The position numbers and the translations under genes are program-made. This document shows, piece by piece, positions 35,689 to 43,840 of a stretch of DNA of 64,000 nt. This stretch comes from Afipia sp049747295 (GTDB taxonomy: Bacteria; Pseudomonadota; Alphaproteobacteria; Rhizobiales; Xanthobacteraceae): the NCBI RefSeq assembly GCF_049747295.1, contig NZ_JBMHJM010000001.1, positions 5,298,914 through 5,362,913 of the forward strand, in the 5' to 3' direction. The notes under the pieces are model-generated. The model ran no database searches, was not told the DNA's origin, and saw only the letters and a list, made by a program, of their open reading frames with translations. How positions within the stretch are numbered: position 1 is the stretch's first letter; every line of letters starts with the position of its first letter.

Positions 35689-35952
35689 ATGGTGTCACGC
35701 GAACGAGAGATAACGGATCGCTATGCCAAGAAGATGCACGCTCACATCAGGTGGATTAACAGTTTGTCACCCCTGCAATCTATTGTCGTTCGGAAACGCG
35801 ATATCCTGCGCCATTGCCTTCTCCTCAGACGATTGATCAGAGACGGCTACCGCTCGTCGGATCTCCATGCCGATGATTTCCTCATGCGCGCACAATGGGG
35901 TTTGGTCCAACTTCGCAGGGAGCGCGCGCTTGCTAGGAAAACCATGCACTAA
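35689..35952 (+). CDS. 87-aa repeated-family protein, copy 1
   Basis: MVSREREITDRYAKKMHAHI starts an 87-residue basic helical protein. Two further copies of the same length lie at 43522-43785 and 62095-62358; they share the pattern SIxVRxRDILRxCLLLR and a terminal ALA(R/K)(K/R)xxH. GGAGGAACC at about 35680 is the ribosome binding site. Function unknown. Confidence 0.7.
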   Translation: MVSREREITDRYAKKMHAHIRWINSLSPLQSIVVRKRDILRHCLLLRRLIRDGYRSSDLHADDFLMRAQWGLVQLRRERALARKTMH

Positions 35953-36322
35953 CATTTCGAAGGTTGACCCAGATCACTGCCCACACCTCACTATCGCTAT
36001 GCGGGATATCCGGATTGAACCGCAACGATGCTCAAATTACGCCATTGTTTTTTTGCATTGCCTAATTTCTCAACCGGCCGCCTTAACTCATGGGTAAGGA
36101 CACCGCACCTAGAACGTTGATACAACTCCTTTGCCTAGGAATGGACAACGTTCAGTTGAATTGTCCGCCACCGGTGGGGAGTTGGAATGCAAGGCTACAG
36201 ATCAAACGCGCCGGTCGCGAGTTTGTCGTTACGTCGGTGACAGTGAGATCCTCAAATGCGCGACGAAACGAGAAGCGCAGAAAGCAATTAGCTATGCGCG
36301 GCACGGCCCCCCTGGTCATTCT

Positions 36323-36433
36323 ATGACCAAGAAACAATCCGTTAGCTTCGGTTGGATTCTCGGCGGCGGTTTGGTTCTGGCCCTCGCACTGCTTTATACG
36401 TACCATTTGAGCAACGTGCATGTCGCGCTTTAG
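36323..36433 (+). CDS. Small single-pass membrane protein, 36 aa
   Basis: MTKKQSVSFGWILGGGLVLA, then LALLYTYHLSNVHVAL. A basic N-terminus, one membrane helix and a short tail. It resembles the 28-aa protein at 62495-62581 (AWVFGGLLVIAVALLY), and both lie close to an 87-aa family gene. 35953-36322 has only weak overlapping frames. Confidence 0.45.
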   Translation: MTKKQSVSFGWILGGGLVLALALLYTYHLSNVHVAL

Positions 36434-36451
36434 TCCAGTCCATTCTACCAT

Positions 36452-36658
36452 TCACAAGATCGGGCTGAGCTGATCTTCTGTCACAATCCGCTCAACGTTG
36501 TCGCTCTTGCTCCTGATGCGGTAGCGTATGCGCATATCAGCCTCGATCGGCATCCTTGAGATCACGGTGTAGATGTTGGATCGAACGTTGTCCGAGCGAC
36601 CCTGCGGCCCCTGGCGTTGATGATAGACATCTTCATCTTTCAGAAAAACCTGCGCCAT
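36452..36658 (-). CDS. Conserved hypothetical protein, 68 aa
   Basis: MAQVFLKDEDVYHQRQGPQG with a C-terminal half MRIRYRIRSKSDNVERIVTE. Such beta-strand-rich 68-aa proteins recur in Bradyrhizobium relatives. ATG 36658. It lies downstream of the cspA terminator on the same strand. Confidence 0.65.
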   Translation of the reverse strand: MAQVFLKDEDVYHQRQGPQGRSDNVRSNIYTVISRMPIEADMRIRYRIRSKSDNVERIVTEDQLSPIL

Positions 36659-36705
36659 TTATCTCACTCCCGCTGTCCGAGTTGGTGCTAAAACTCCATA
36701 CAAGC

Positions 36706-36735
36706 AAAAAACCCCGTCACTGCTGACGAGGTTTT
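36706..36735 (-). terminator. Terminator downstream of cold-shock gene copy 1
   Basis: AAAACCCCGTCA (36708-36719), loop CTGC, TGACGAGGTTTT (36724-36735): a 12-bp stem with one mismatch, flanked by A- and T-runs, about 90 bp after the cspA stop on the minus strand. Confidence 0.7.
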
Positions 36736-36826
36736 ATCAAATCGTTCCAGTACATCCGTGAAACGACTTTAAGCCAGCTTGAAGCGCTATTCCGGTACAT
36801 CCGCGTAATAGCGTCCAATCTGTCCG

Positions 36827-37036
36827 CTAGACTAGGGCGAGATTCTCCGCGCTGACTTTGCCTCGCATCTGGTCGACCTTAGTTTCATAAGAGACTTTTT
36901 GACCTTCAGCGAGGCCGGTCAGGCCCGCGCGCTCAACTGCGCTGATATGAACGAACACATCGGCGCCGCTGCCATTCGGCTGAATGAAACCAAAGCCTTT
37001 TTGGCCGTTGAACCACTTTACTGTACCTGTTGTCAT
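36827..37036 (-). CDS. cspA: Cold-shock protein, copy 1
   Basis: A 69-aa single cold-shock domain starting MTTGTVKWFN. RNP1 (KGFGFIQP) and RNP2 (DVFVHISAV) are intact, so it binds single-stranded RNA/DNA as an RNA chaperone. Ribosome binding site AGAGGAAAG. Copy 2 at 45255-45464 differs at only a few residues, and the first 130 bp upstream are also alike. Confidence 0.93.
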   Translation of the reverse strand: MTTGTVKWFNGQKGFGFIQPNGSGADVFVHISAVERAGLTGLAEGQKVSYETKVDQMRGKVSAENLALV

Positions 37037-37170
37037 TTGCTTTCCTCTAGGCGCACAGATGCCCGTTGTCGCACAAGATTGCGCGAACCTATCCAATTTC
37101 AGCGATGTCTTTGGAAAGGGGCCGGAGGCGCGTTAACAAAAATCAGTGCCAGCAATCGAATGAGGACAGC
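37037..37170 (-). promoter_or_regulatory. Conserved 5' leader of cold-shock gene copy 1
   Basis: The 130 bp before the start closely match the leader of copy 2 (45120-45254) in inverted orientation, including CCCCTTTCCAAAGACATCGC and ATTCGATTGCTGGC. Conservation outside the coding part suggests a functional untranslated leader, as known for other csp mRNAs, or a recent duplication. Confidence 0.6.
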
Positions 37171-37298
37171 TTAACAGGTTAAGCCGGGAAAGCCACAACT
37201 CAATTGTGTTCATGGCAAGGCCCTTGTTTCTTCGCTTTCCTCGTAATGTGGCCCGGATACCCTTATATAAGAGACTACGACAACAGAAAGCGGGTGAG

Positions 37299-37532
37299 AT
37301 GATAAAGCAACCGACGGCCACCCACATCGCGCGCGTCGAGCGCATGCGTATCGCGGCTCAAGCCGGCGCTGAAGCGCGCGCTCACTTCCAGGCTCAAGAT
37401 ATTGCTATCCGTAAGAATATGGAGCGGCTGCGTGCAATCCGCCTGGCCAAGGAGGCCGAAGACGCTGCTATCGCACCGAAGCTGGCGGCGACGCCCCGCC
37501 CATCGAGGAAACGAAAATCGAAACTTGTATAG
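37299..37532 (+). CDS. Small basic protein, 77 aa
   Basis: ATG 37299, MIKQPTATHIARVERMRIAA. Almost all helix, rich in Ala, Arg and Glu, ending in a very basic tail RPSRKRKSKLV. It could bind nucleic acid. It lies divergent to the cspA leader. Confidence 0.5.
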   Translation: MIKQPTATHIARVERMRIAAQAGAEARAHFQAQDIAIRKNMERLRAIRLAKEAEDAAIAPKLAATPRPSRKRKSKLV

Positions 37533-37577
37533 CTCGTCAAAGCTCCGACGGTTTCGCATCTCATCCGAGGGAAGAAG

Positions 37578-37727
37578 CTATTCCGTAACAGCGGCTCGGA
37601 TCGCATTCTTAAAAATTTGCGCACAAGCTTCCATTGCGCTCGGCTTCGGCCCGCTGGTAATAAGTTCCAGACTCCCAGGAATTCTTTCAACTAGCCTCGC
37701 TCTTCTTTGAAGCGCATAGTCGTTCAT
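37578..37727 (-). CDS. Possible small protein, 49 aa
   Basis: MNDYALQRRARLVERIPGSL from 37727. Reasonable codon use but no ribosome binding site of note and no family. Confidence 0.3.
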   Translation of the reverse strand: MNDYALQRRARLVERIPGSLELITSGPKPSAMEACAQIFKNAIRAAVTE

Positions 37728-37797
37728 CGCCGCAAGGATCCTGGCATCCGGTGACTGAGAGACCGCTCGCGCTCCCGGCTGCAAAGGGAGTGCAGCC

Positions 37798-38058
37798 ATG
37801 ACGGCCATTGTTTATCCGATCCATTTTCAGCGAAGATTCGAACGACGTTGGGCAAACCGAGTGGCGCGCTATGCGGTCGTTCGAAAGTCACGGCCGGAAG
37901 GCACTGACACATGTGCTTGTGGACACGATGTGACGGCGCCTTACAGTTCCAAATATACACCAAAAGCGGTGATCAATCGTTGGCACTGCTCGGCTTGCGG
38001 TGCGGATTGGAGGACGAGCGCTGATGTTCGTCGTCGTGTTTCGGATTTGAGCGAATGA
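37798..38058 (+). CDS. Zinc-ribbon small protein, 86 aa
   Basis: Starts MTAIVYPIHFQRRFERRWAN. Two Cys pairs, TCACGHDV and HCSACGADW, about 35 residues apart form a likely four-Cys zinc ribbon. A truncated copy is fused to aioA at 34184. The stop overlaps the following HTH gene by 4 bp (ATGA), so the two are coupled. Confidence 0.65.
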   Translation: MTAIVYPIHFQRRFERRWANRVARYAVVRKSRPEGTDTCACGHDVTAPYSSKYTPKAVINRWHCSACGADWRTSADVRRRVSDLSE

Positions 38059-38288
38059 GAAGCCGGGCGTGGACCGCCGCGGAAACCGAACAATTACGAA
38101 AACTAGTTCAAGATGGCATCAGTCCCGCCAGGGCCTCGGTGTACTTCGATCGACCGACAGCTTCAGTGCAGCACTATGCTGCCCGATCTGGATTTCCGTT
38201 CACTCACATCCGTGAATTGAAGCGGGACAGACTAAAGAAAGAGGACGCAATCAGGGCCAAGCTGGGATTGCCACGGCTACACCGATGA
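38055..38288 (+). CDS. SANT/Myb-like HTH small protein, copy 1
   Basis: 77 aa. RAWTAAETEQLRKLVQDGIS and PARASVYFDRPTASVQHYA form a GcrA/SANT-type helix-turn-helix: Trp near the start, then a second helix ending in a recognition helix. A basic tail follows. Related copies are at 39041 and 60937. Probably binds DNA; coupled to the zinc-ribbon gene. Confidence 0.7.
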   Translation: MRSRAWTAAETEQLRKLVQDGISPARASVYFDRPTASVQHYAARSGFPFTHIRELKRDRLKKEDAIRAKLGLPRLHR

Positions 38289-38333
38289 AGCCGAACCTGG
38301 TCTGCGAGACTCCAACCAACCGAGGAGAAACTC

Positions 38334-38546
38334 ATGCCTTTCGTCGAAATATCGCGGGACCAGTTCGCCAAAATTGCCGACCAAGTTGAGGATCGCGCCT
38401 ACACGCTGCCTGCTGGTCCCGAACGGACAGACGTGCTCCTGCAAGCTTACAGCATGCAGACATTGGTAAACCGAGCCCAATGGGACGACGAGATTGTATT
38501 CAGAACCGAAACGTTCGCGAGGCCTGATAAGTTGAAGCCCTCATGA
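38334..38546 (+). CDS. Hypothetical protein, 70 aa
   Basis: MPFVEISRDQFAKIADQVED, preceded by GAGGAGAAA. It contains the phrase LPAGPERTDVLLQA, similar to LPPGPARDGLLVRA in the D-family proteins (39697, 44612, 61106), so it may be a distant member. Confidence 0.55.
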   Translation: MPFVEISRDQFAKIADQVEDRAYTLPAGPERTDVLLQAYSMQTLVNRAQWDDEIVFRTETFARPDKLKPS

Positions 38547-38574
38547 ACCCGCGTGTTCGACGGTCAAGTCTCTG

Positions 38575-38718
38575 ATGCAAAGTCCGCTTCGAAAAGCCGA
38601 CCTCGCGAAAGGCGTTTTGCTGGGACTCGTCGTAGGCTTGTTACTAGTCGCTGGGATCACAGGCGTGGCGGTTTATTTCTTCCCCGAGCTAATTGTTGGC
38701 TCACCACCACCTCGCTAG
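38575..38718 (+). CDS. Small membrane protein, 47 aa
   Basis: MQSPLRKADLAKGVLLGLVV with one long transmembrane helix and a Pro-rich tail (GSPPPR). ATG 38575 and TAG 38716. It shares the accessory small-gene cluster; function unknown. Confidence 0.5.
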   Translation: MQSPLRKADLAKGVLLGLVVGLLLVAGITGVAVYFFPELIVGSPPPR

Positions 38719-38781
38719 GGGCACGGGCTGGAGCGCCCCCTCTATTAACCGTCATTCGCTGCGGTTACGTGGGTTTTGGCT

Positions 38782-38794
38782 GGAACTAAGTTCC
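38782..38794. repeat. GGAACTAAGTTCC palindrome
   Basis: A 13-bp palindrome, nearly identical to GGAACTTAGTTCC at 48610-48622, both preceded by CTG. The arms contain the sigma-EcfG -35 core GGAAC, but no -10 element is spaced correctly. Confidence 0.4.
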
Positions 38795-38843
38795 GCTCTG
38801 GGATTTGAATCTGCCGAAAAAATCCATCGCTAAGATCGCAGCA

Positions 38844-39044
38844 ATGAAAACGTCAGATATCTACCGAGAGAACGCTGAGAACTGCCTGCAGCTTTCAGAG
38901 CATGCAACGTCCGAACCGGCTGCGAAGCGCTATCGACGAATGGCGGAGGCTTGGATAGCCCTCGCCGACGAACAAGATTGGCTCGACGGCGAAATCGGGT
39001 TAGGAGCATCCGCGGTCCCCTCTCGGGAGACGAGGCCGCAATGA
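38844..39044 (+). CDS. Conserved small protein, 66 aa
   Basis: MKTSDIYRENAENCLQLSEH, then AKRYRRMAEAWIALADEQDW. This helical pattern is very common in Bradyrhizobium-like genomes and its role is unknown. The stop overlaps the next start (ATGA). Confidence 0.7.
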   Translation: MKTSDIYRENAENCLQLSEHATSEPAAKRYRRMAEAWIALADEQDWLDGEIGLGASAVPSRETRPQ

Positions 39045-39271
39045 AACATCCAACGAGCAGAAGCTGGACGCCCGACGATATCGAGAAGCTGCGTCACTTC
39101 GTTGAGACCGGCGTATCGCCTGCGCGAGCGGCGGCGCACTTCAAGCGGTCGATGGTTTCGGTTCAGGCGAGAGCGCGGCAGGAAGGCTTTCCGTTTCCGG
39201 ATCGGCGGTATTTGCAAAGAGAACGGCGCGCGAAAGGGCAAGCCATGACGGAATTCAATGAGACGGCTTAA
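39041..39271 (+). CDS. SANT/Myb-like HTH small protein, copy 2
   Basis: 76 aa. RSWTPDDIEKLRHFVETGVS, then PARAAAHFKRSMVSVQARAR and the GFPFPDRRYLQRE tail. It is much closer to the copy at 60937 than to the one at 38055. A DNA-binding role is likely. It is coupled to the upstream 66-aa gene. Confidence 0.72.
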   Translation: MKHPTSRSWTPDDIEKLRHFVETGVSPARAAAHFKRSMVSVQARARQEGFPFPDRRYLQRERRAKGQAMTEFNETA

Positions 39272-39417
39272 TCCGAAGGATGCAGCGCCAGCTTTTCGGC
39301 TTCAAGTTCTTGAGTAAGCTTGATGAGCGCGTCCAATGTCCGCCGATCACCGATCTGGCGACCGAGGCTTTGATACTGCTCGATCCGACGTTCAATGATT
39401 TTGCACCGTTCGCACAT
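39268..39417 (-). CDS. CxxC small coiled-coil protein, copy 1
   Basis: 49 aa, MCERCKIIERRIEQYQSLGR, ending EKLALHPSD. Related to the 59-aa protein at 46705-46884 (MCEKCAENIARIAKY, RQTSEAIDGL, ALHPS). The N-terminal CxxC could bind metal or be redox-active. It converges with the HTH gene, stop codons overlapping. Confidence 0.5.
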   Translation of the reverse strand: MCERCKIIERRIEQYQSLGRQIGDRRTLDALIKLTQELEAEKLALHPSD

Positions 39418-39696
39418 AACGTCTCCGATCTGGCGGGAGCTCGCTATGTCTCTCAGTCACCGGCTGCCATAAGCCGAACGGTGATACCGTCCAATACCGT
39501 ACTTTCAAATAAGTTCAATCTACGTGGAATTGCCAGTTCGCCAGTCTGTTGATGCCAGTGCATGCCGCATTCTGGCAAAAAGTTCCGCTCGCTTTTAAAT
39601 ATTTCAAGCTCCTGTTCTTCCTGTACGGAGTGCATACTCGTAACCATCGGAGAAAGGAGCGGTGACTGAGCATCAGTCGTCCTGCTAGTGGTGCCC

Positions 39697-39960
39697 ATGC
39701 GTCGGAGAGTCCGATGGCCCAGATTCGGGGGTACCTATCGAGAGCAGATTCTCATTGAGGCAGCGCAGTTGCGAATCGAAGCAGCAAAGCTTCCCCCTGG
39801 CCGAGCGCGCGACGCCGTACTCCAGAGAATCGGCAGGCTGGAATTATCTGCAAATATCGATGGCTGGATCAATTCGCCCGGCCTTCGATGCCCTGAGGAT
39901 AAGCCGGATGAGAGTTCTCGTCGCGAGTTGCGGGATCGCACTAGACCTCGAGCAACTTAA
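39697..39960 (+). CDS. D-family small protein, copy 1
   Basis: 87 aa. Core AAQLRIEAAKLPPGRARDAV and GWINSPGLRCPE match the proteins at 44612 and 61106. The family has a helical hairpin with a conserved LPPGxARDxxL turn. Function unknown. Confidence 0.6.
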   Translation: MRRRVRWPRFGGTYREQILIEAAQLRIEAAKLPPGRARDAVLQRIGRLELSANIDGWINSPGLRCPEDKPDESSRRELRDRTRPRAT

Positions 39961-40272
39961 AGATAGTCACAACCGGCTTATCTACCCAGGAACTGCAGTT
40001 TCGGCGAAGATTCAGGGAGGACGCTTTGTCGAGCGCGTACTGAGCGTCAGCTGCGGGGAGCACGCTAATAATCTATTCCTTGCATGTGGATGCCTATCGC
40101 CTCCAGCTCCTCACCTAAACTGAAAAATGTACTTGCCTCGCCGGAGCGCAAGCAACAATCCAACGACACATCCCTTCAGTTCATGGGCGGAATATTGCGC
40201 TGAGCTAGAGAAACTAAACAGCGGTAGTTAGCCGAGCGGTTCGGCTAAACCGTCTCATAGGTCGAGGAGCAT
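39961..40272. other. Intergenic region before the RsbQ-like gene
   Basis: About 310 bp. A weak frame (MRVLVASCGIALDLEQLKDS, from 39909) overlaps the previous gene and is not convincing. Just before the hydrolase is the GC-rich imperfect palindrome TAGCCGAGCGGTTCGGCTAA (about 40231-40250), a possible operator. Confidence 0.35.
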
Positions 40273-41067
40273 ATGAGCAAATCCGTTCTGAAGCGGAATA
40301 ACGTACAGGTCCGAGGCTCCGGACCGCGAGCCATGGTCTTCGCGCATGGCTTTGGTTGCGACCAGAACATGTGGCGATGGGTAGCGCCGGCATTCGAGCA
40401 TGACTTCACCACCGTGCTGTTCGACCATGTCGGCGCTGGCGGCTCCGATCTCACCGCCTACGACAAAGTGAAGTATTCAAGCCTGTCAGGCTACGCGGAC
40501 GACATTGTTGAAATTGGCCGCGAACTCGGTCTCGACGAGGCGGTATTCGTCGGACATTCCGTTAGCGCCATGATCGGGGTGCTGGCTGCTCAAAAAGCGC
40601 CGGGGTTGTTCGGCAGGCTGGTTCTCGTTGGTCCCTCCGCTCGCTACATCAACGACGGCGATTATTTTGGCGGCTTCAGCTCGGCACAGATCGAGGAGTT
40701 GCTGGAGTTCCTTGAATCTAATCACATGGGCTGGTCGGTTCAGATGGCGCCCATGATCATGGCTAATCCAGAGCGGCCCGAGCTCGCTGAGGAGCTTACG
40801 AACAGCTTCTGCCGCACCGACCCCGACATCGCCAAGGAGTTCGCGCGCGTCACGTTCACCTCCGATAACCGCAACGATCTGCGCAAAGTCGCGGTCCCGA
40901 CGCTCATCTTGCAATGCAGCGAGGACATTATCGCCTCTAGCGAGGTTGGCGAATTCGTTCATCGCAATATTCCTGGCAGCCGCATGATCACCCTCGACGC
41001 GTTTGGCCATTGTCCAAACCTTAGCGCGCCCGAGGAAGTTATCTCGGCCATGCGGACATTCGTATGA
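40273..41067 (+). CDS. RsbQ-like alpha/beta hydrolase (signal hydrolase)
   Basis: A 264-aa hydrolase of the RsbQ/KAI2/D14 group. Features are RGSG, FAHGFGCDQNMWRWVAP (oxyanion region), the nucleophile elbow GHSVSAMIG (Ser about residue 96), Asp in QCSEDII and His in DAFGHCPNLS. In Bacillus, RsbQ is required for the PAS phosphatase RsbP in energy-stress signalling, and plant homologues perceive butenolides. Here its last 4 bp overlap a PAS histidine kinase gene, so I infer an equivalent hydrolase-PAS sensory pair. A second, truncated copy is at 54949. GAGGAG precedes the start. Confidence 0.9.
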   Translation: MSKSVLKRNNVQVRGSGPRAMVFAHGFGCDQNMWRWVAPAFEHDFTTVLFDHVGAGGSDLTAYDKVKYSSLSGYADDIVEIGRELGLDEAVFVGHSVSAMIGVLAAQKAPGLFGRLVLVGPSARYINDGDYFGGFSSAQIEELLEFLESNHMGWSVQMAPMIMANPERPELAEELTNSFCRTDPDIAKEFARVTFTSDNRNDLRKVAVPTLILQCSEDIIASSEVGEFVHRNIPGSRMITLDAFGHCPNLSAPEEVISAMRTFV

Positions 41068-42203
41068 ACGACGAAGGCGGACCTGACTTCAATGATTTAA
41101 TCGAGAATGCACCCTGCGGTTATCTCAGCCTGCGGCCGGGCGGCCAAATTGACTTCGCCAATCGCACCTTTCTGGAGTGGAGCGGCTACACGATGGAGCA
41201 TCTCCACCGAAAGCGTTTCAGCGACCTTGTGAACGTGGCGGGCCGGATCTACTACGAGACGCATATCGCGCCTTTGCTTCGCATGCAGGGCTTCTTCAAT
41301 GAATTCGCCATTGACGTGGTGAGGTCAGACGGCGTCCCCCTGCAGATGATCGCGAACGCCAACGAAGGGCGCGGTTCCGATGGCAAGGCGCAAGTTATTC
41401 GGATCGCCTTGATCAAGGCCACCGACCGCAGGCGCTATGAACGCCAACTTCTTGATGCCCGCGAAGCTGCTCGCACTGCCGAACAGAACACATCGGAGGA
41501 CCTCTACCGGGAACGCGAAACTTCCGATCTCAGAGAACAATTCATCGCGGTCCTTGGCCACGATCTGCGAAACCCTCTCGCCTCGATCAGCGCGGGTGCG
41601 CGCATTCTTGGCCGCACGGTGCAAACAGAAAAGGAGCAGCAGGTCATTGCGATGATGCAGACGACCGTGAACCGGATGGCGTCGTTAATAAACGACATCC
41701 TGGACTTCGCGCGGGGTAGGCTTGGAGGTGGCATGACGCTCGAACGCGAGCCGAGCAGGCCGCTGGAGCCGACGCTTGCCCAGGTCGTGGACGAACTAAG
41801 ATTGGCTTCCCCAGGCAGGATTATCGAGACCGAATTTCACATTGAAGCGCCGGTCCCTTGCGACCATGTCCGCATCGGTCAACTCGCTTCGAATCTTCTT
41901 GGCAACGCGTTGACGCACGGTGCAGCCAACCAGCCGGTTTATCTTCGCGCGGAAACAAGGGACACGACTTTCACGCTATCCGTCTCCAATACGGGCGAGC
42001 CGATACCGGAGGCCGCGATGGAGAAATTGTTTGAGCCGTTTTTCCGTGGCGTAGCGCGGCCGAGCAGGCAGGGTCTTGGCCTGGGCCTCCACATATCTTC
42101 GCAGATTGCCAAGGCGCACGGGGGAGAGCTCTCGGTCATTTCCACACCGGAAGAAACGCGCTTCACGTTCTCGATGCCGGTGACCTCCTGCGAAGCGCAG
42201 TGA
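41064..42203 (+). CDS. PAS-domain histidine kinase, partner of RsbQ-like hydrolase
   Basis: A 379-aa cytosolic sensor kinase. PAS domain about residues 8-120 (IENAPCGYLSLRPGGQIDFA), a coiled coil to about 155, HisKA with phospho-acceptor His in LGHDLRNPLAS, and HATPase with N box NLLGNALTHG, G1 VSNTGEP, F box FEPFFRG and G2 GLGLGLH. No membrane segment. ATGA overlap with the hydrolase implies co-translation. The output regulator is not in the window next to it. Confidence 0.9.
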   Translation: MNDEGGPDFNDLIENAPCGYLSLRPGGQIDFANRTFLEWSGYTMEHLHRKRFSDLVNVAGRIYYETHIAPLLRMQGFFNEFAIDVVRSDGVPLQMIANANEGRGSDGKAQVIRIALIKATDRRRYERQLLDAREAARTAEQNTSEDLYRERETSDLREQFIAVLGHDLRNPLASISAGARILGRTVQTEKEQQVIAMMQTTVNRMASLINDILDFARGRLGGGMTLEREPSRPLEPTLAQVVDELRLASPGRIIETEFHIEAPVPCDHVRIGQLASNLLGNALTHGAANQPVYLRAETRDTTFTLSVSNTGEPIPEAAMEKLFEPFFRGVARPSRQGLGLGLHISSQIAKAHGGELSVISTPEETRFTFSMPVTSCEAQ

Positions 42204-42281
42204 TGCTGCCTCCATCTTCTTGGATGCCCGGAACCGAACGGACGATCGGCATTACTACCGTCGAGGAGCCCATAGCCCAGA

Positions 42282-42380
42282 ATGCCGAAATACTTTTTCA
42301 TTCATCATGACCGGCTGATTGACGACCCGGAAGACGGTGTGAGCGTCGCCAAGGAGCTTGAGCTGGAGAGGACAAGCTCG
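42282..42380 (+). pseudogene. DUF6894-like N-terminal fragment
   Basis: MPKYFFIHHDRLIDDPEDGV resembles the start of DUF6894 proteins (compare MPLYFFHV at 56208). After about 30 residues the likeness ends and the frame runs into a repeated hairpin at 42453. Probably a remnant. Confidence 0.35.
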
Positions 42381-42452
42381 AAAACATGGGCGTACAGATG
42401 CGCTGCCGAAGGCGTATGGCCGTTTTTTTCGAGATGCTTTTTGATCAGGCAA

Positions 42453-42485
42453 GCCGCGCTCCTTAACCGGGGAGCGACTTTTTAT
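42453..42485 (+). repeat. Repeated GC hairpin with T-run, copy 1
   Basis: CGCTCC-TTAACCGG-GGAGCG followed by ACTTTTTATT. It shares the CTCCTTAACCGG core with copies at 43349, 47125 and 47895. Terminator-like on the plus strand. Confidence 0.5.
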
Positions 42486-42584
42486 TCGCGCATAGCGAAG
42501 AAACAATTTCTCAGACTCCACGATCGCTTTGAGCGCGCGTATCGCATTGATTTACCAATGCCGAGCATCGCGGTAAACGCGTCG

Positions 42585-43283
42585 CTAATGTTCCTGCATG
42601 GCATTGAGCGGGATATTGACCTCGCAGATCAATCCACTGGGATCAAATCTCAAGCGGGCTTCACCCTTTAGCTGGCCTGGCAAAGCTTGCTCGATGAGCC
42701 GGCTGCCGAAGCTTTTACGCAAGGGCTCTTGAACGGGGGGGCCGCCGCTTTCTCTCCAATGCAGGATGAAGCGCTTCGGATTGTCTTCCGAAATGGTCCA
42801 TTCAATCCATACGCGACCACCCGACACCGATAGCGCGCCATACTTGGTGGCATTCGTGCAGAGTTCGTGAATGACCATTGACAGCGACATGGCCGGACCG
42901 GCTGAGATCGCAATGTTCTCACCATCGATTTCAAACTGATCAAGACTTTTAGACTGAAAAGCCTTGACTGCATTTTCGATCAACGTTCGGCAGCCGGCTC
43001 CGGTCCAACGCTCGCGGATGAGAAGATCTTGAGCCGTTCCCAGGGCCAGCAACCGATCACCGATCGTCTTGGCGGCTTCCTCCAGACTATTCGCAGTCCT
43101 TAACGTTTGGGATGTAATTGCTGAAGCAATAGCGAGAGTGTTTTTGACACGATGGTGCAACTCGCGGATAACCACTTCCTGAAGCGTCGCTGCTATGGCG
43201 CTCGCCTGCGCATCGACGCCGGCTTTCGCAAGCAACTCCCTTAGATAGTCTGGATCGCTCTCAGGCGAAGAAATTGCCATCAT
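42585..43283 (-). CDS. HWE/HisKA_2 histidine kinase
   Basis: A 232-aa soluble kinase. The phospho-acceptor box is VIRELHHRVKNTLAIASAIT and the HATPase part has MVIHELCTNATKYGALS and FGSRLIEQALPGQLKG, the hallmark HWE arrangement. Only the kinase module is present, with about 25 residues before it, so a sensor domain is missing. HWE kinases often feed the PhyR-NepR-EcfG general stress pathway in alphaproteobacteria, consistent with the EcfG-type genes downstream. Convergent with the PAS kinase region. Confidence 0.9.
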   Translation of the reverse strand: MMAISSPESDPDYLRELLAKAGVDAQASAIAATLQEVVIRELHHRVKNTLAIASAITSQTLRTANSLEEAAKTIGDRLLALGTAQDLLIRERWTGAGCRTLIENAVKAFQSKSLDQFEIDGENIAISAGPAMSLSMVIHELCTNATKYGALSVSGGRVWIEWTISEDNPKRFILHWRESGGPPVQEPLRKSFGSRLIEQALPGQLKGEARLRFDPSGLICEVNIPLNAMQEH

Positions 43284-43348
43284 TCATAATAATACCCGGA
43301 ACTTCTGGCTTCGTACACGGACGTTGTGCTATGCTGTAGTGGCACTTA

Positions 43349-43380
43349 GCCGCGTTCCTTAACCGGGGCGCGGCTTTTTA
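43349..43380 (+). repeat. Repeated GC hairpin with T-run, copy 2
   Basis: GCCGCGTTCC (43349-43358), loop TTAACC, GGGGCGCGGC (43365-43374), TTTTTA. A 10-bp stem including two G-T wobble pairs. Same family as 47125. Confidence 0.6.
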
Positions 43381-43521
43381 ATTGAGCTTACTCTGCGCAG
43401 CTTCCTGAGCAGAATTCGCGCGCAACGGCCGGCCCGGGTCCATGGAATCGCGAGCCCGAGCCGACCTTTGCCACCCGCTGCGTTCCCAGGCGGCAAACAA
43501 AACGAGGCACGCGCCAATTGC

Positions 43522-43785
43522 TTAGTGCAGGGAACGCTTAGCAAGTGCACGCGTCTTGCGAAGCAGAACCAGGCACTCTTGCGCGTGGAGGAGAAATTGA
43601 ACGGCGGGAAGGTTGGGCGAACGGTATCCGCCCCTGATTATTTCGCGGAGTAGGAGGCACTGTCGCAAGATATCGCGCCTCCGGACCGCGATGGATTGCA
43701 TCGGCGGCAGAGTACCGAGCCACTTCACGTGGGCCAGTGTCTTTTTGGTATAGCGCTTAGCTATCTCTTTTTCTCGTGAGGCCAT
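43522..43785 (-). CDS. 87-aa repeated-family protein, copy 2
   Basis: MASREKEIAKRYTKKTLAHV, same length and pattern as the copies at 35689 and 62095 (MQSIAVRRRDILRQCLLLR, terminal ALAKRSLH). GAGGAACT precedes the start. Function unknown. Confidence 0.7.
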   Translation of the reverse strand: MASREKEIAKRYTKKTLAHVKWLGTLPPMQSIAVRRRDILRQCLLLREIIRGGYRSPNLPAVQFLLHAQECLVLLRKTRALAKRSLH

Positions 43786-43840
43786 CAGTTCCTCCGCGTA
43801 AGCGGCCCCGTGACGCGGGAGGGCAGCGCTCTATGTTCCG

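Noticed and set aside
36131..36433. 100-aa plus-strand frame covering the 36-aa membrane protein
   Set aside because: Only the C-terminal 36 residues look like a real protein with its own start; the N-terminal part has no family and competes with another open frame.
43309..43336. GGAAC...CGTT as an EcfG promoter
   Set aside because: The spacing is 19 nt, not 16-17, and it points away from the HWE kinase gene.
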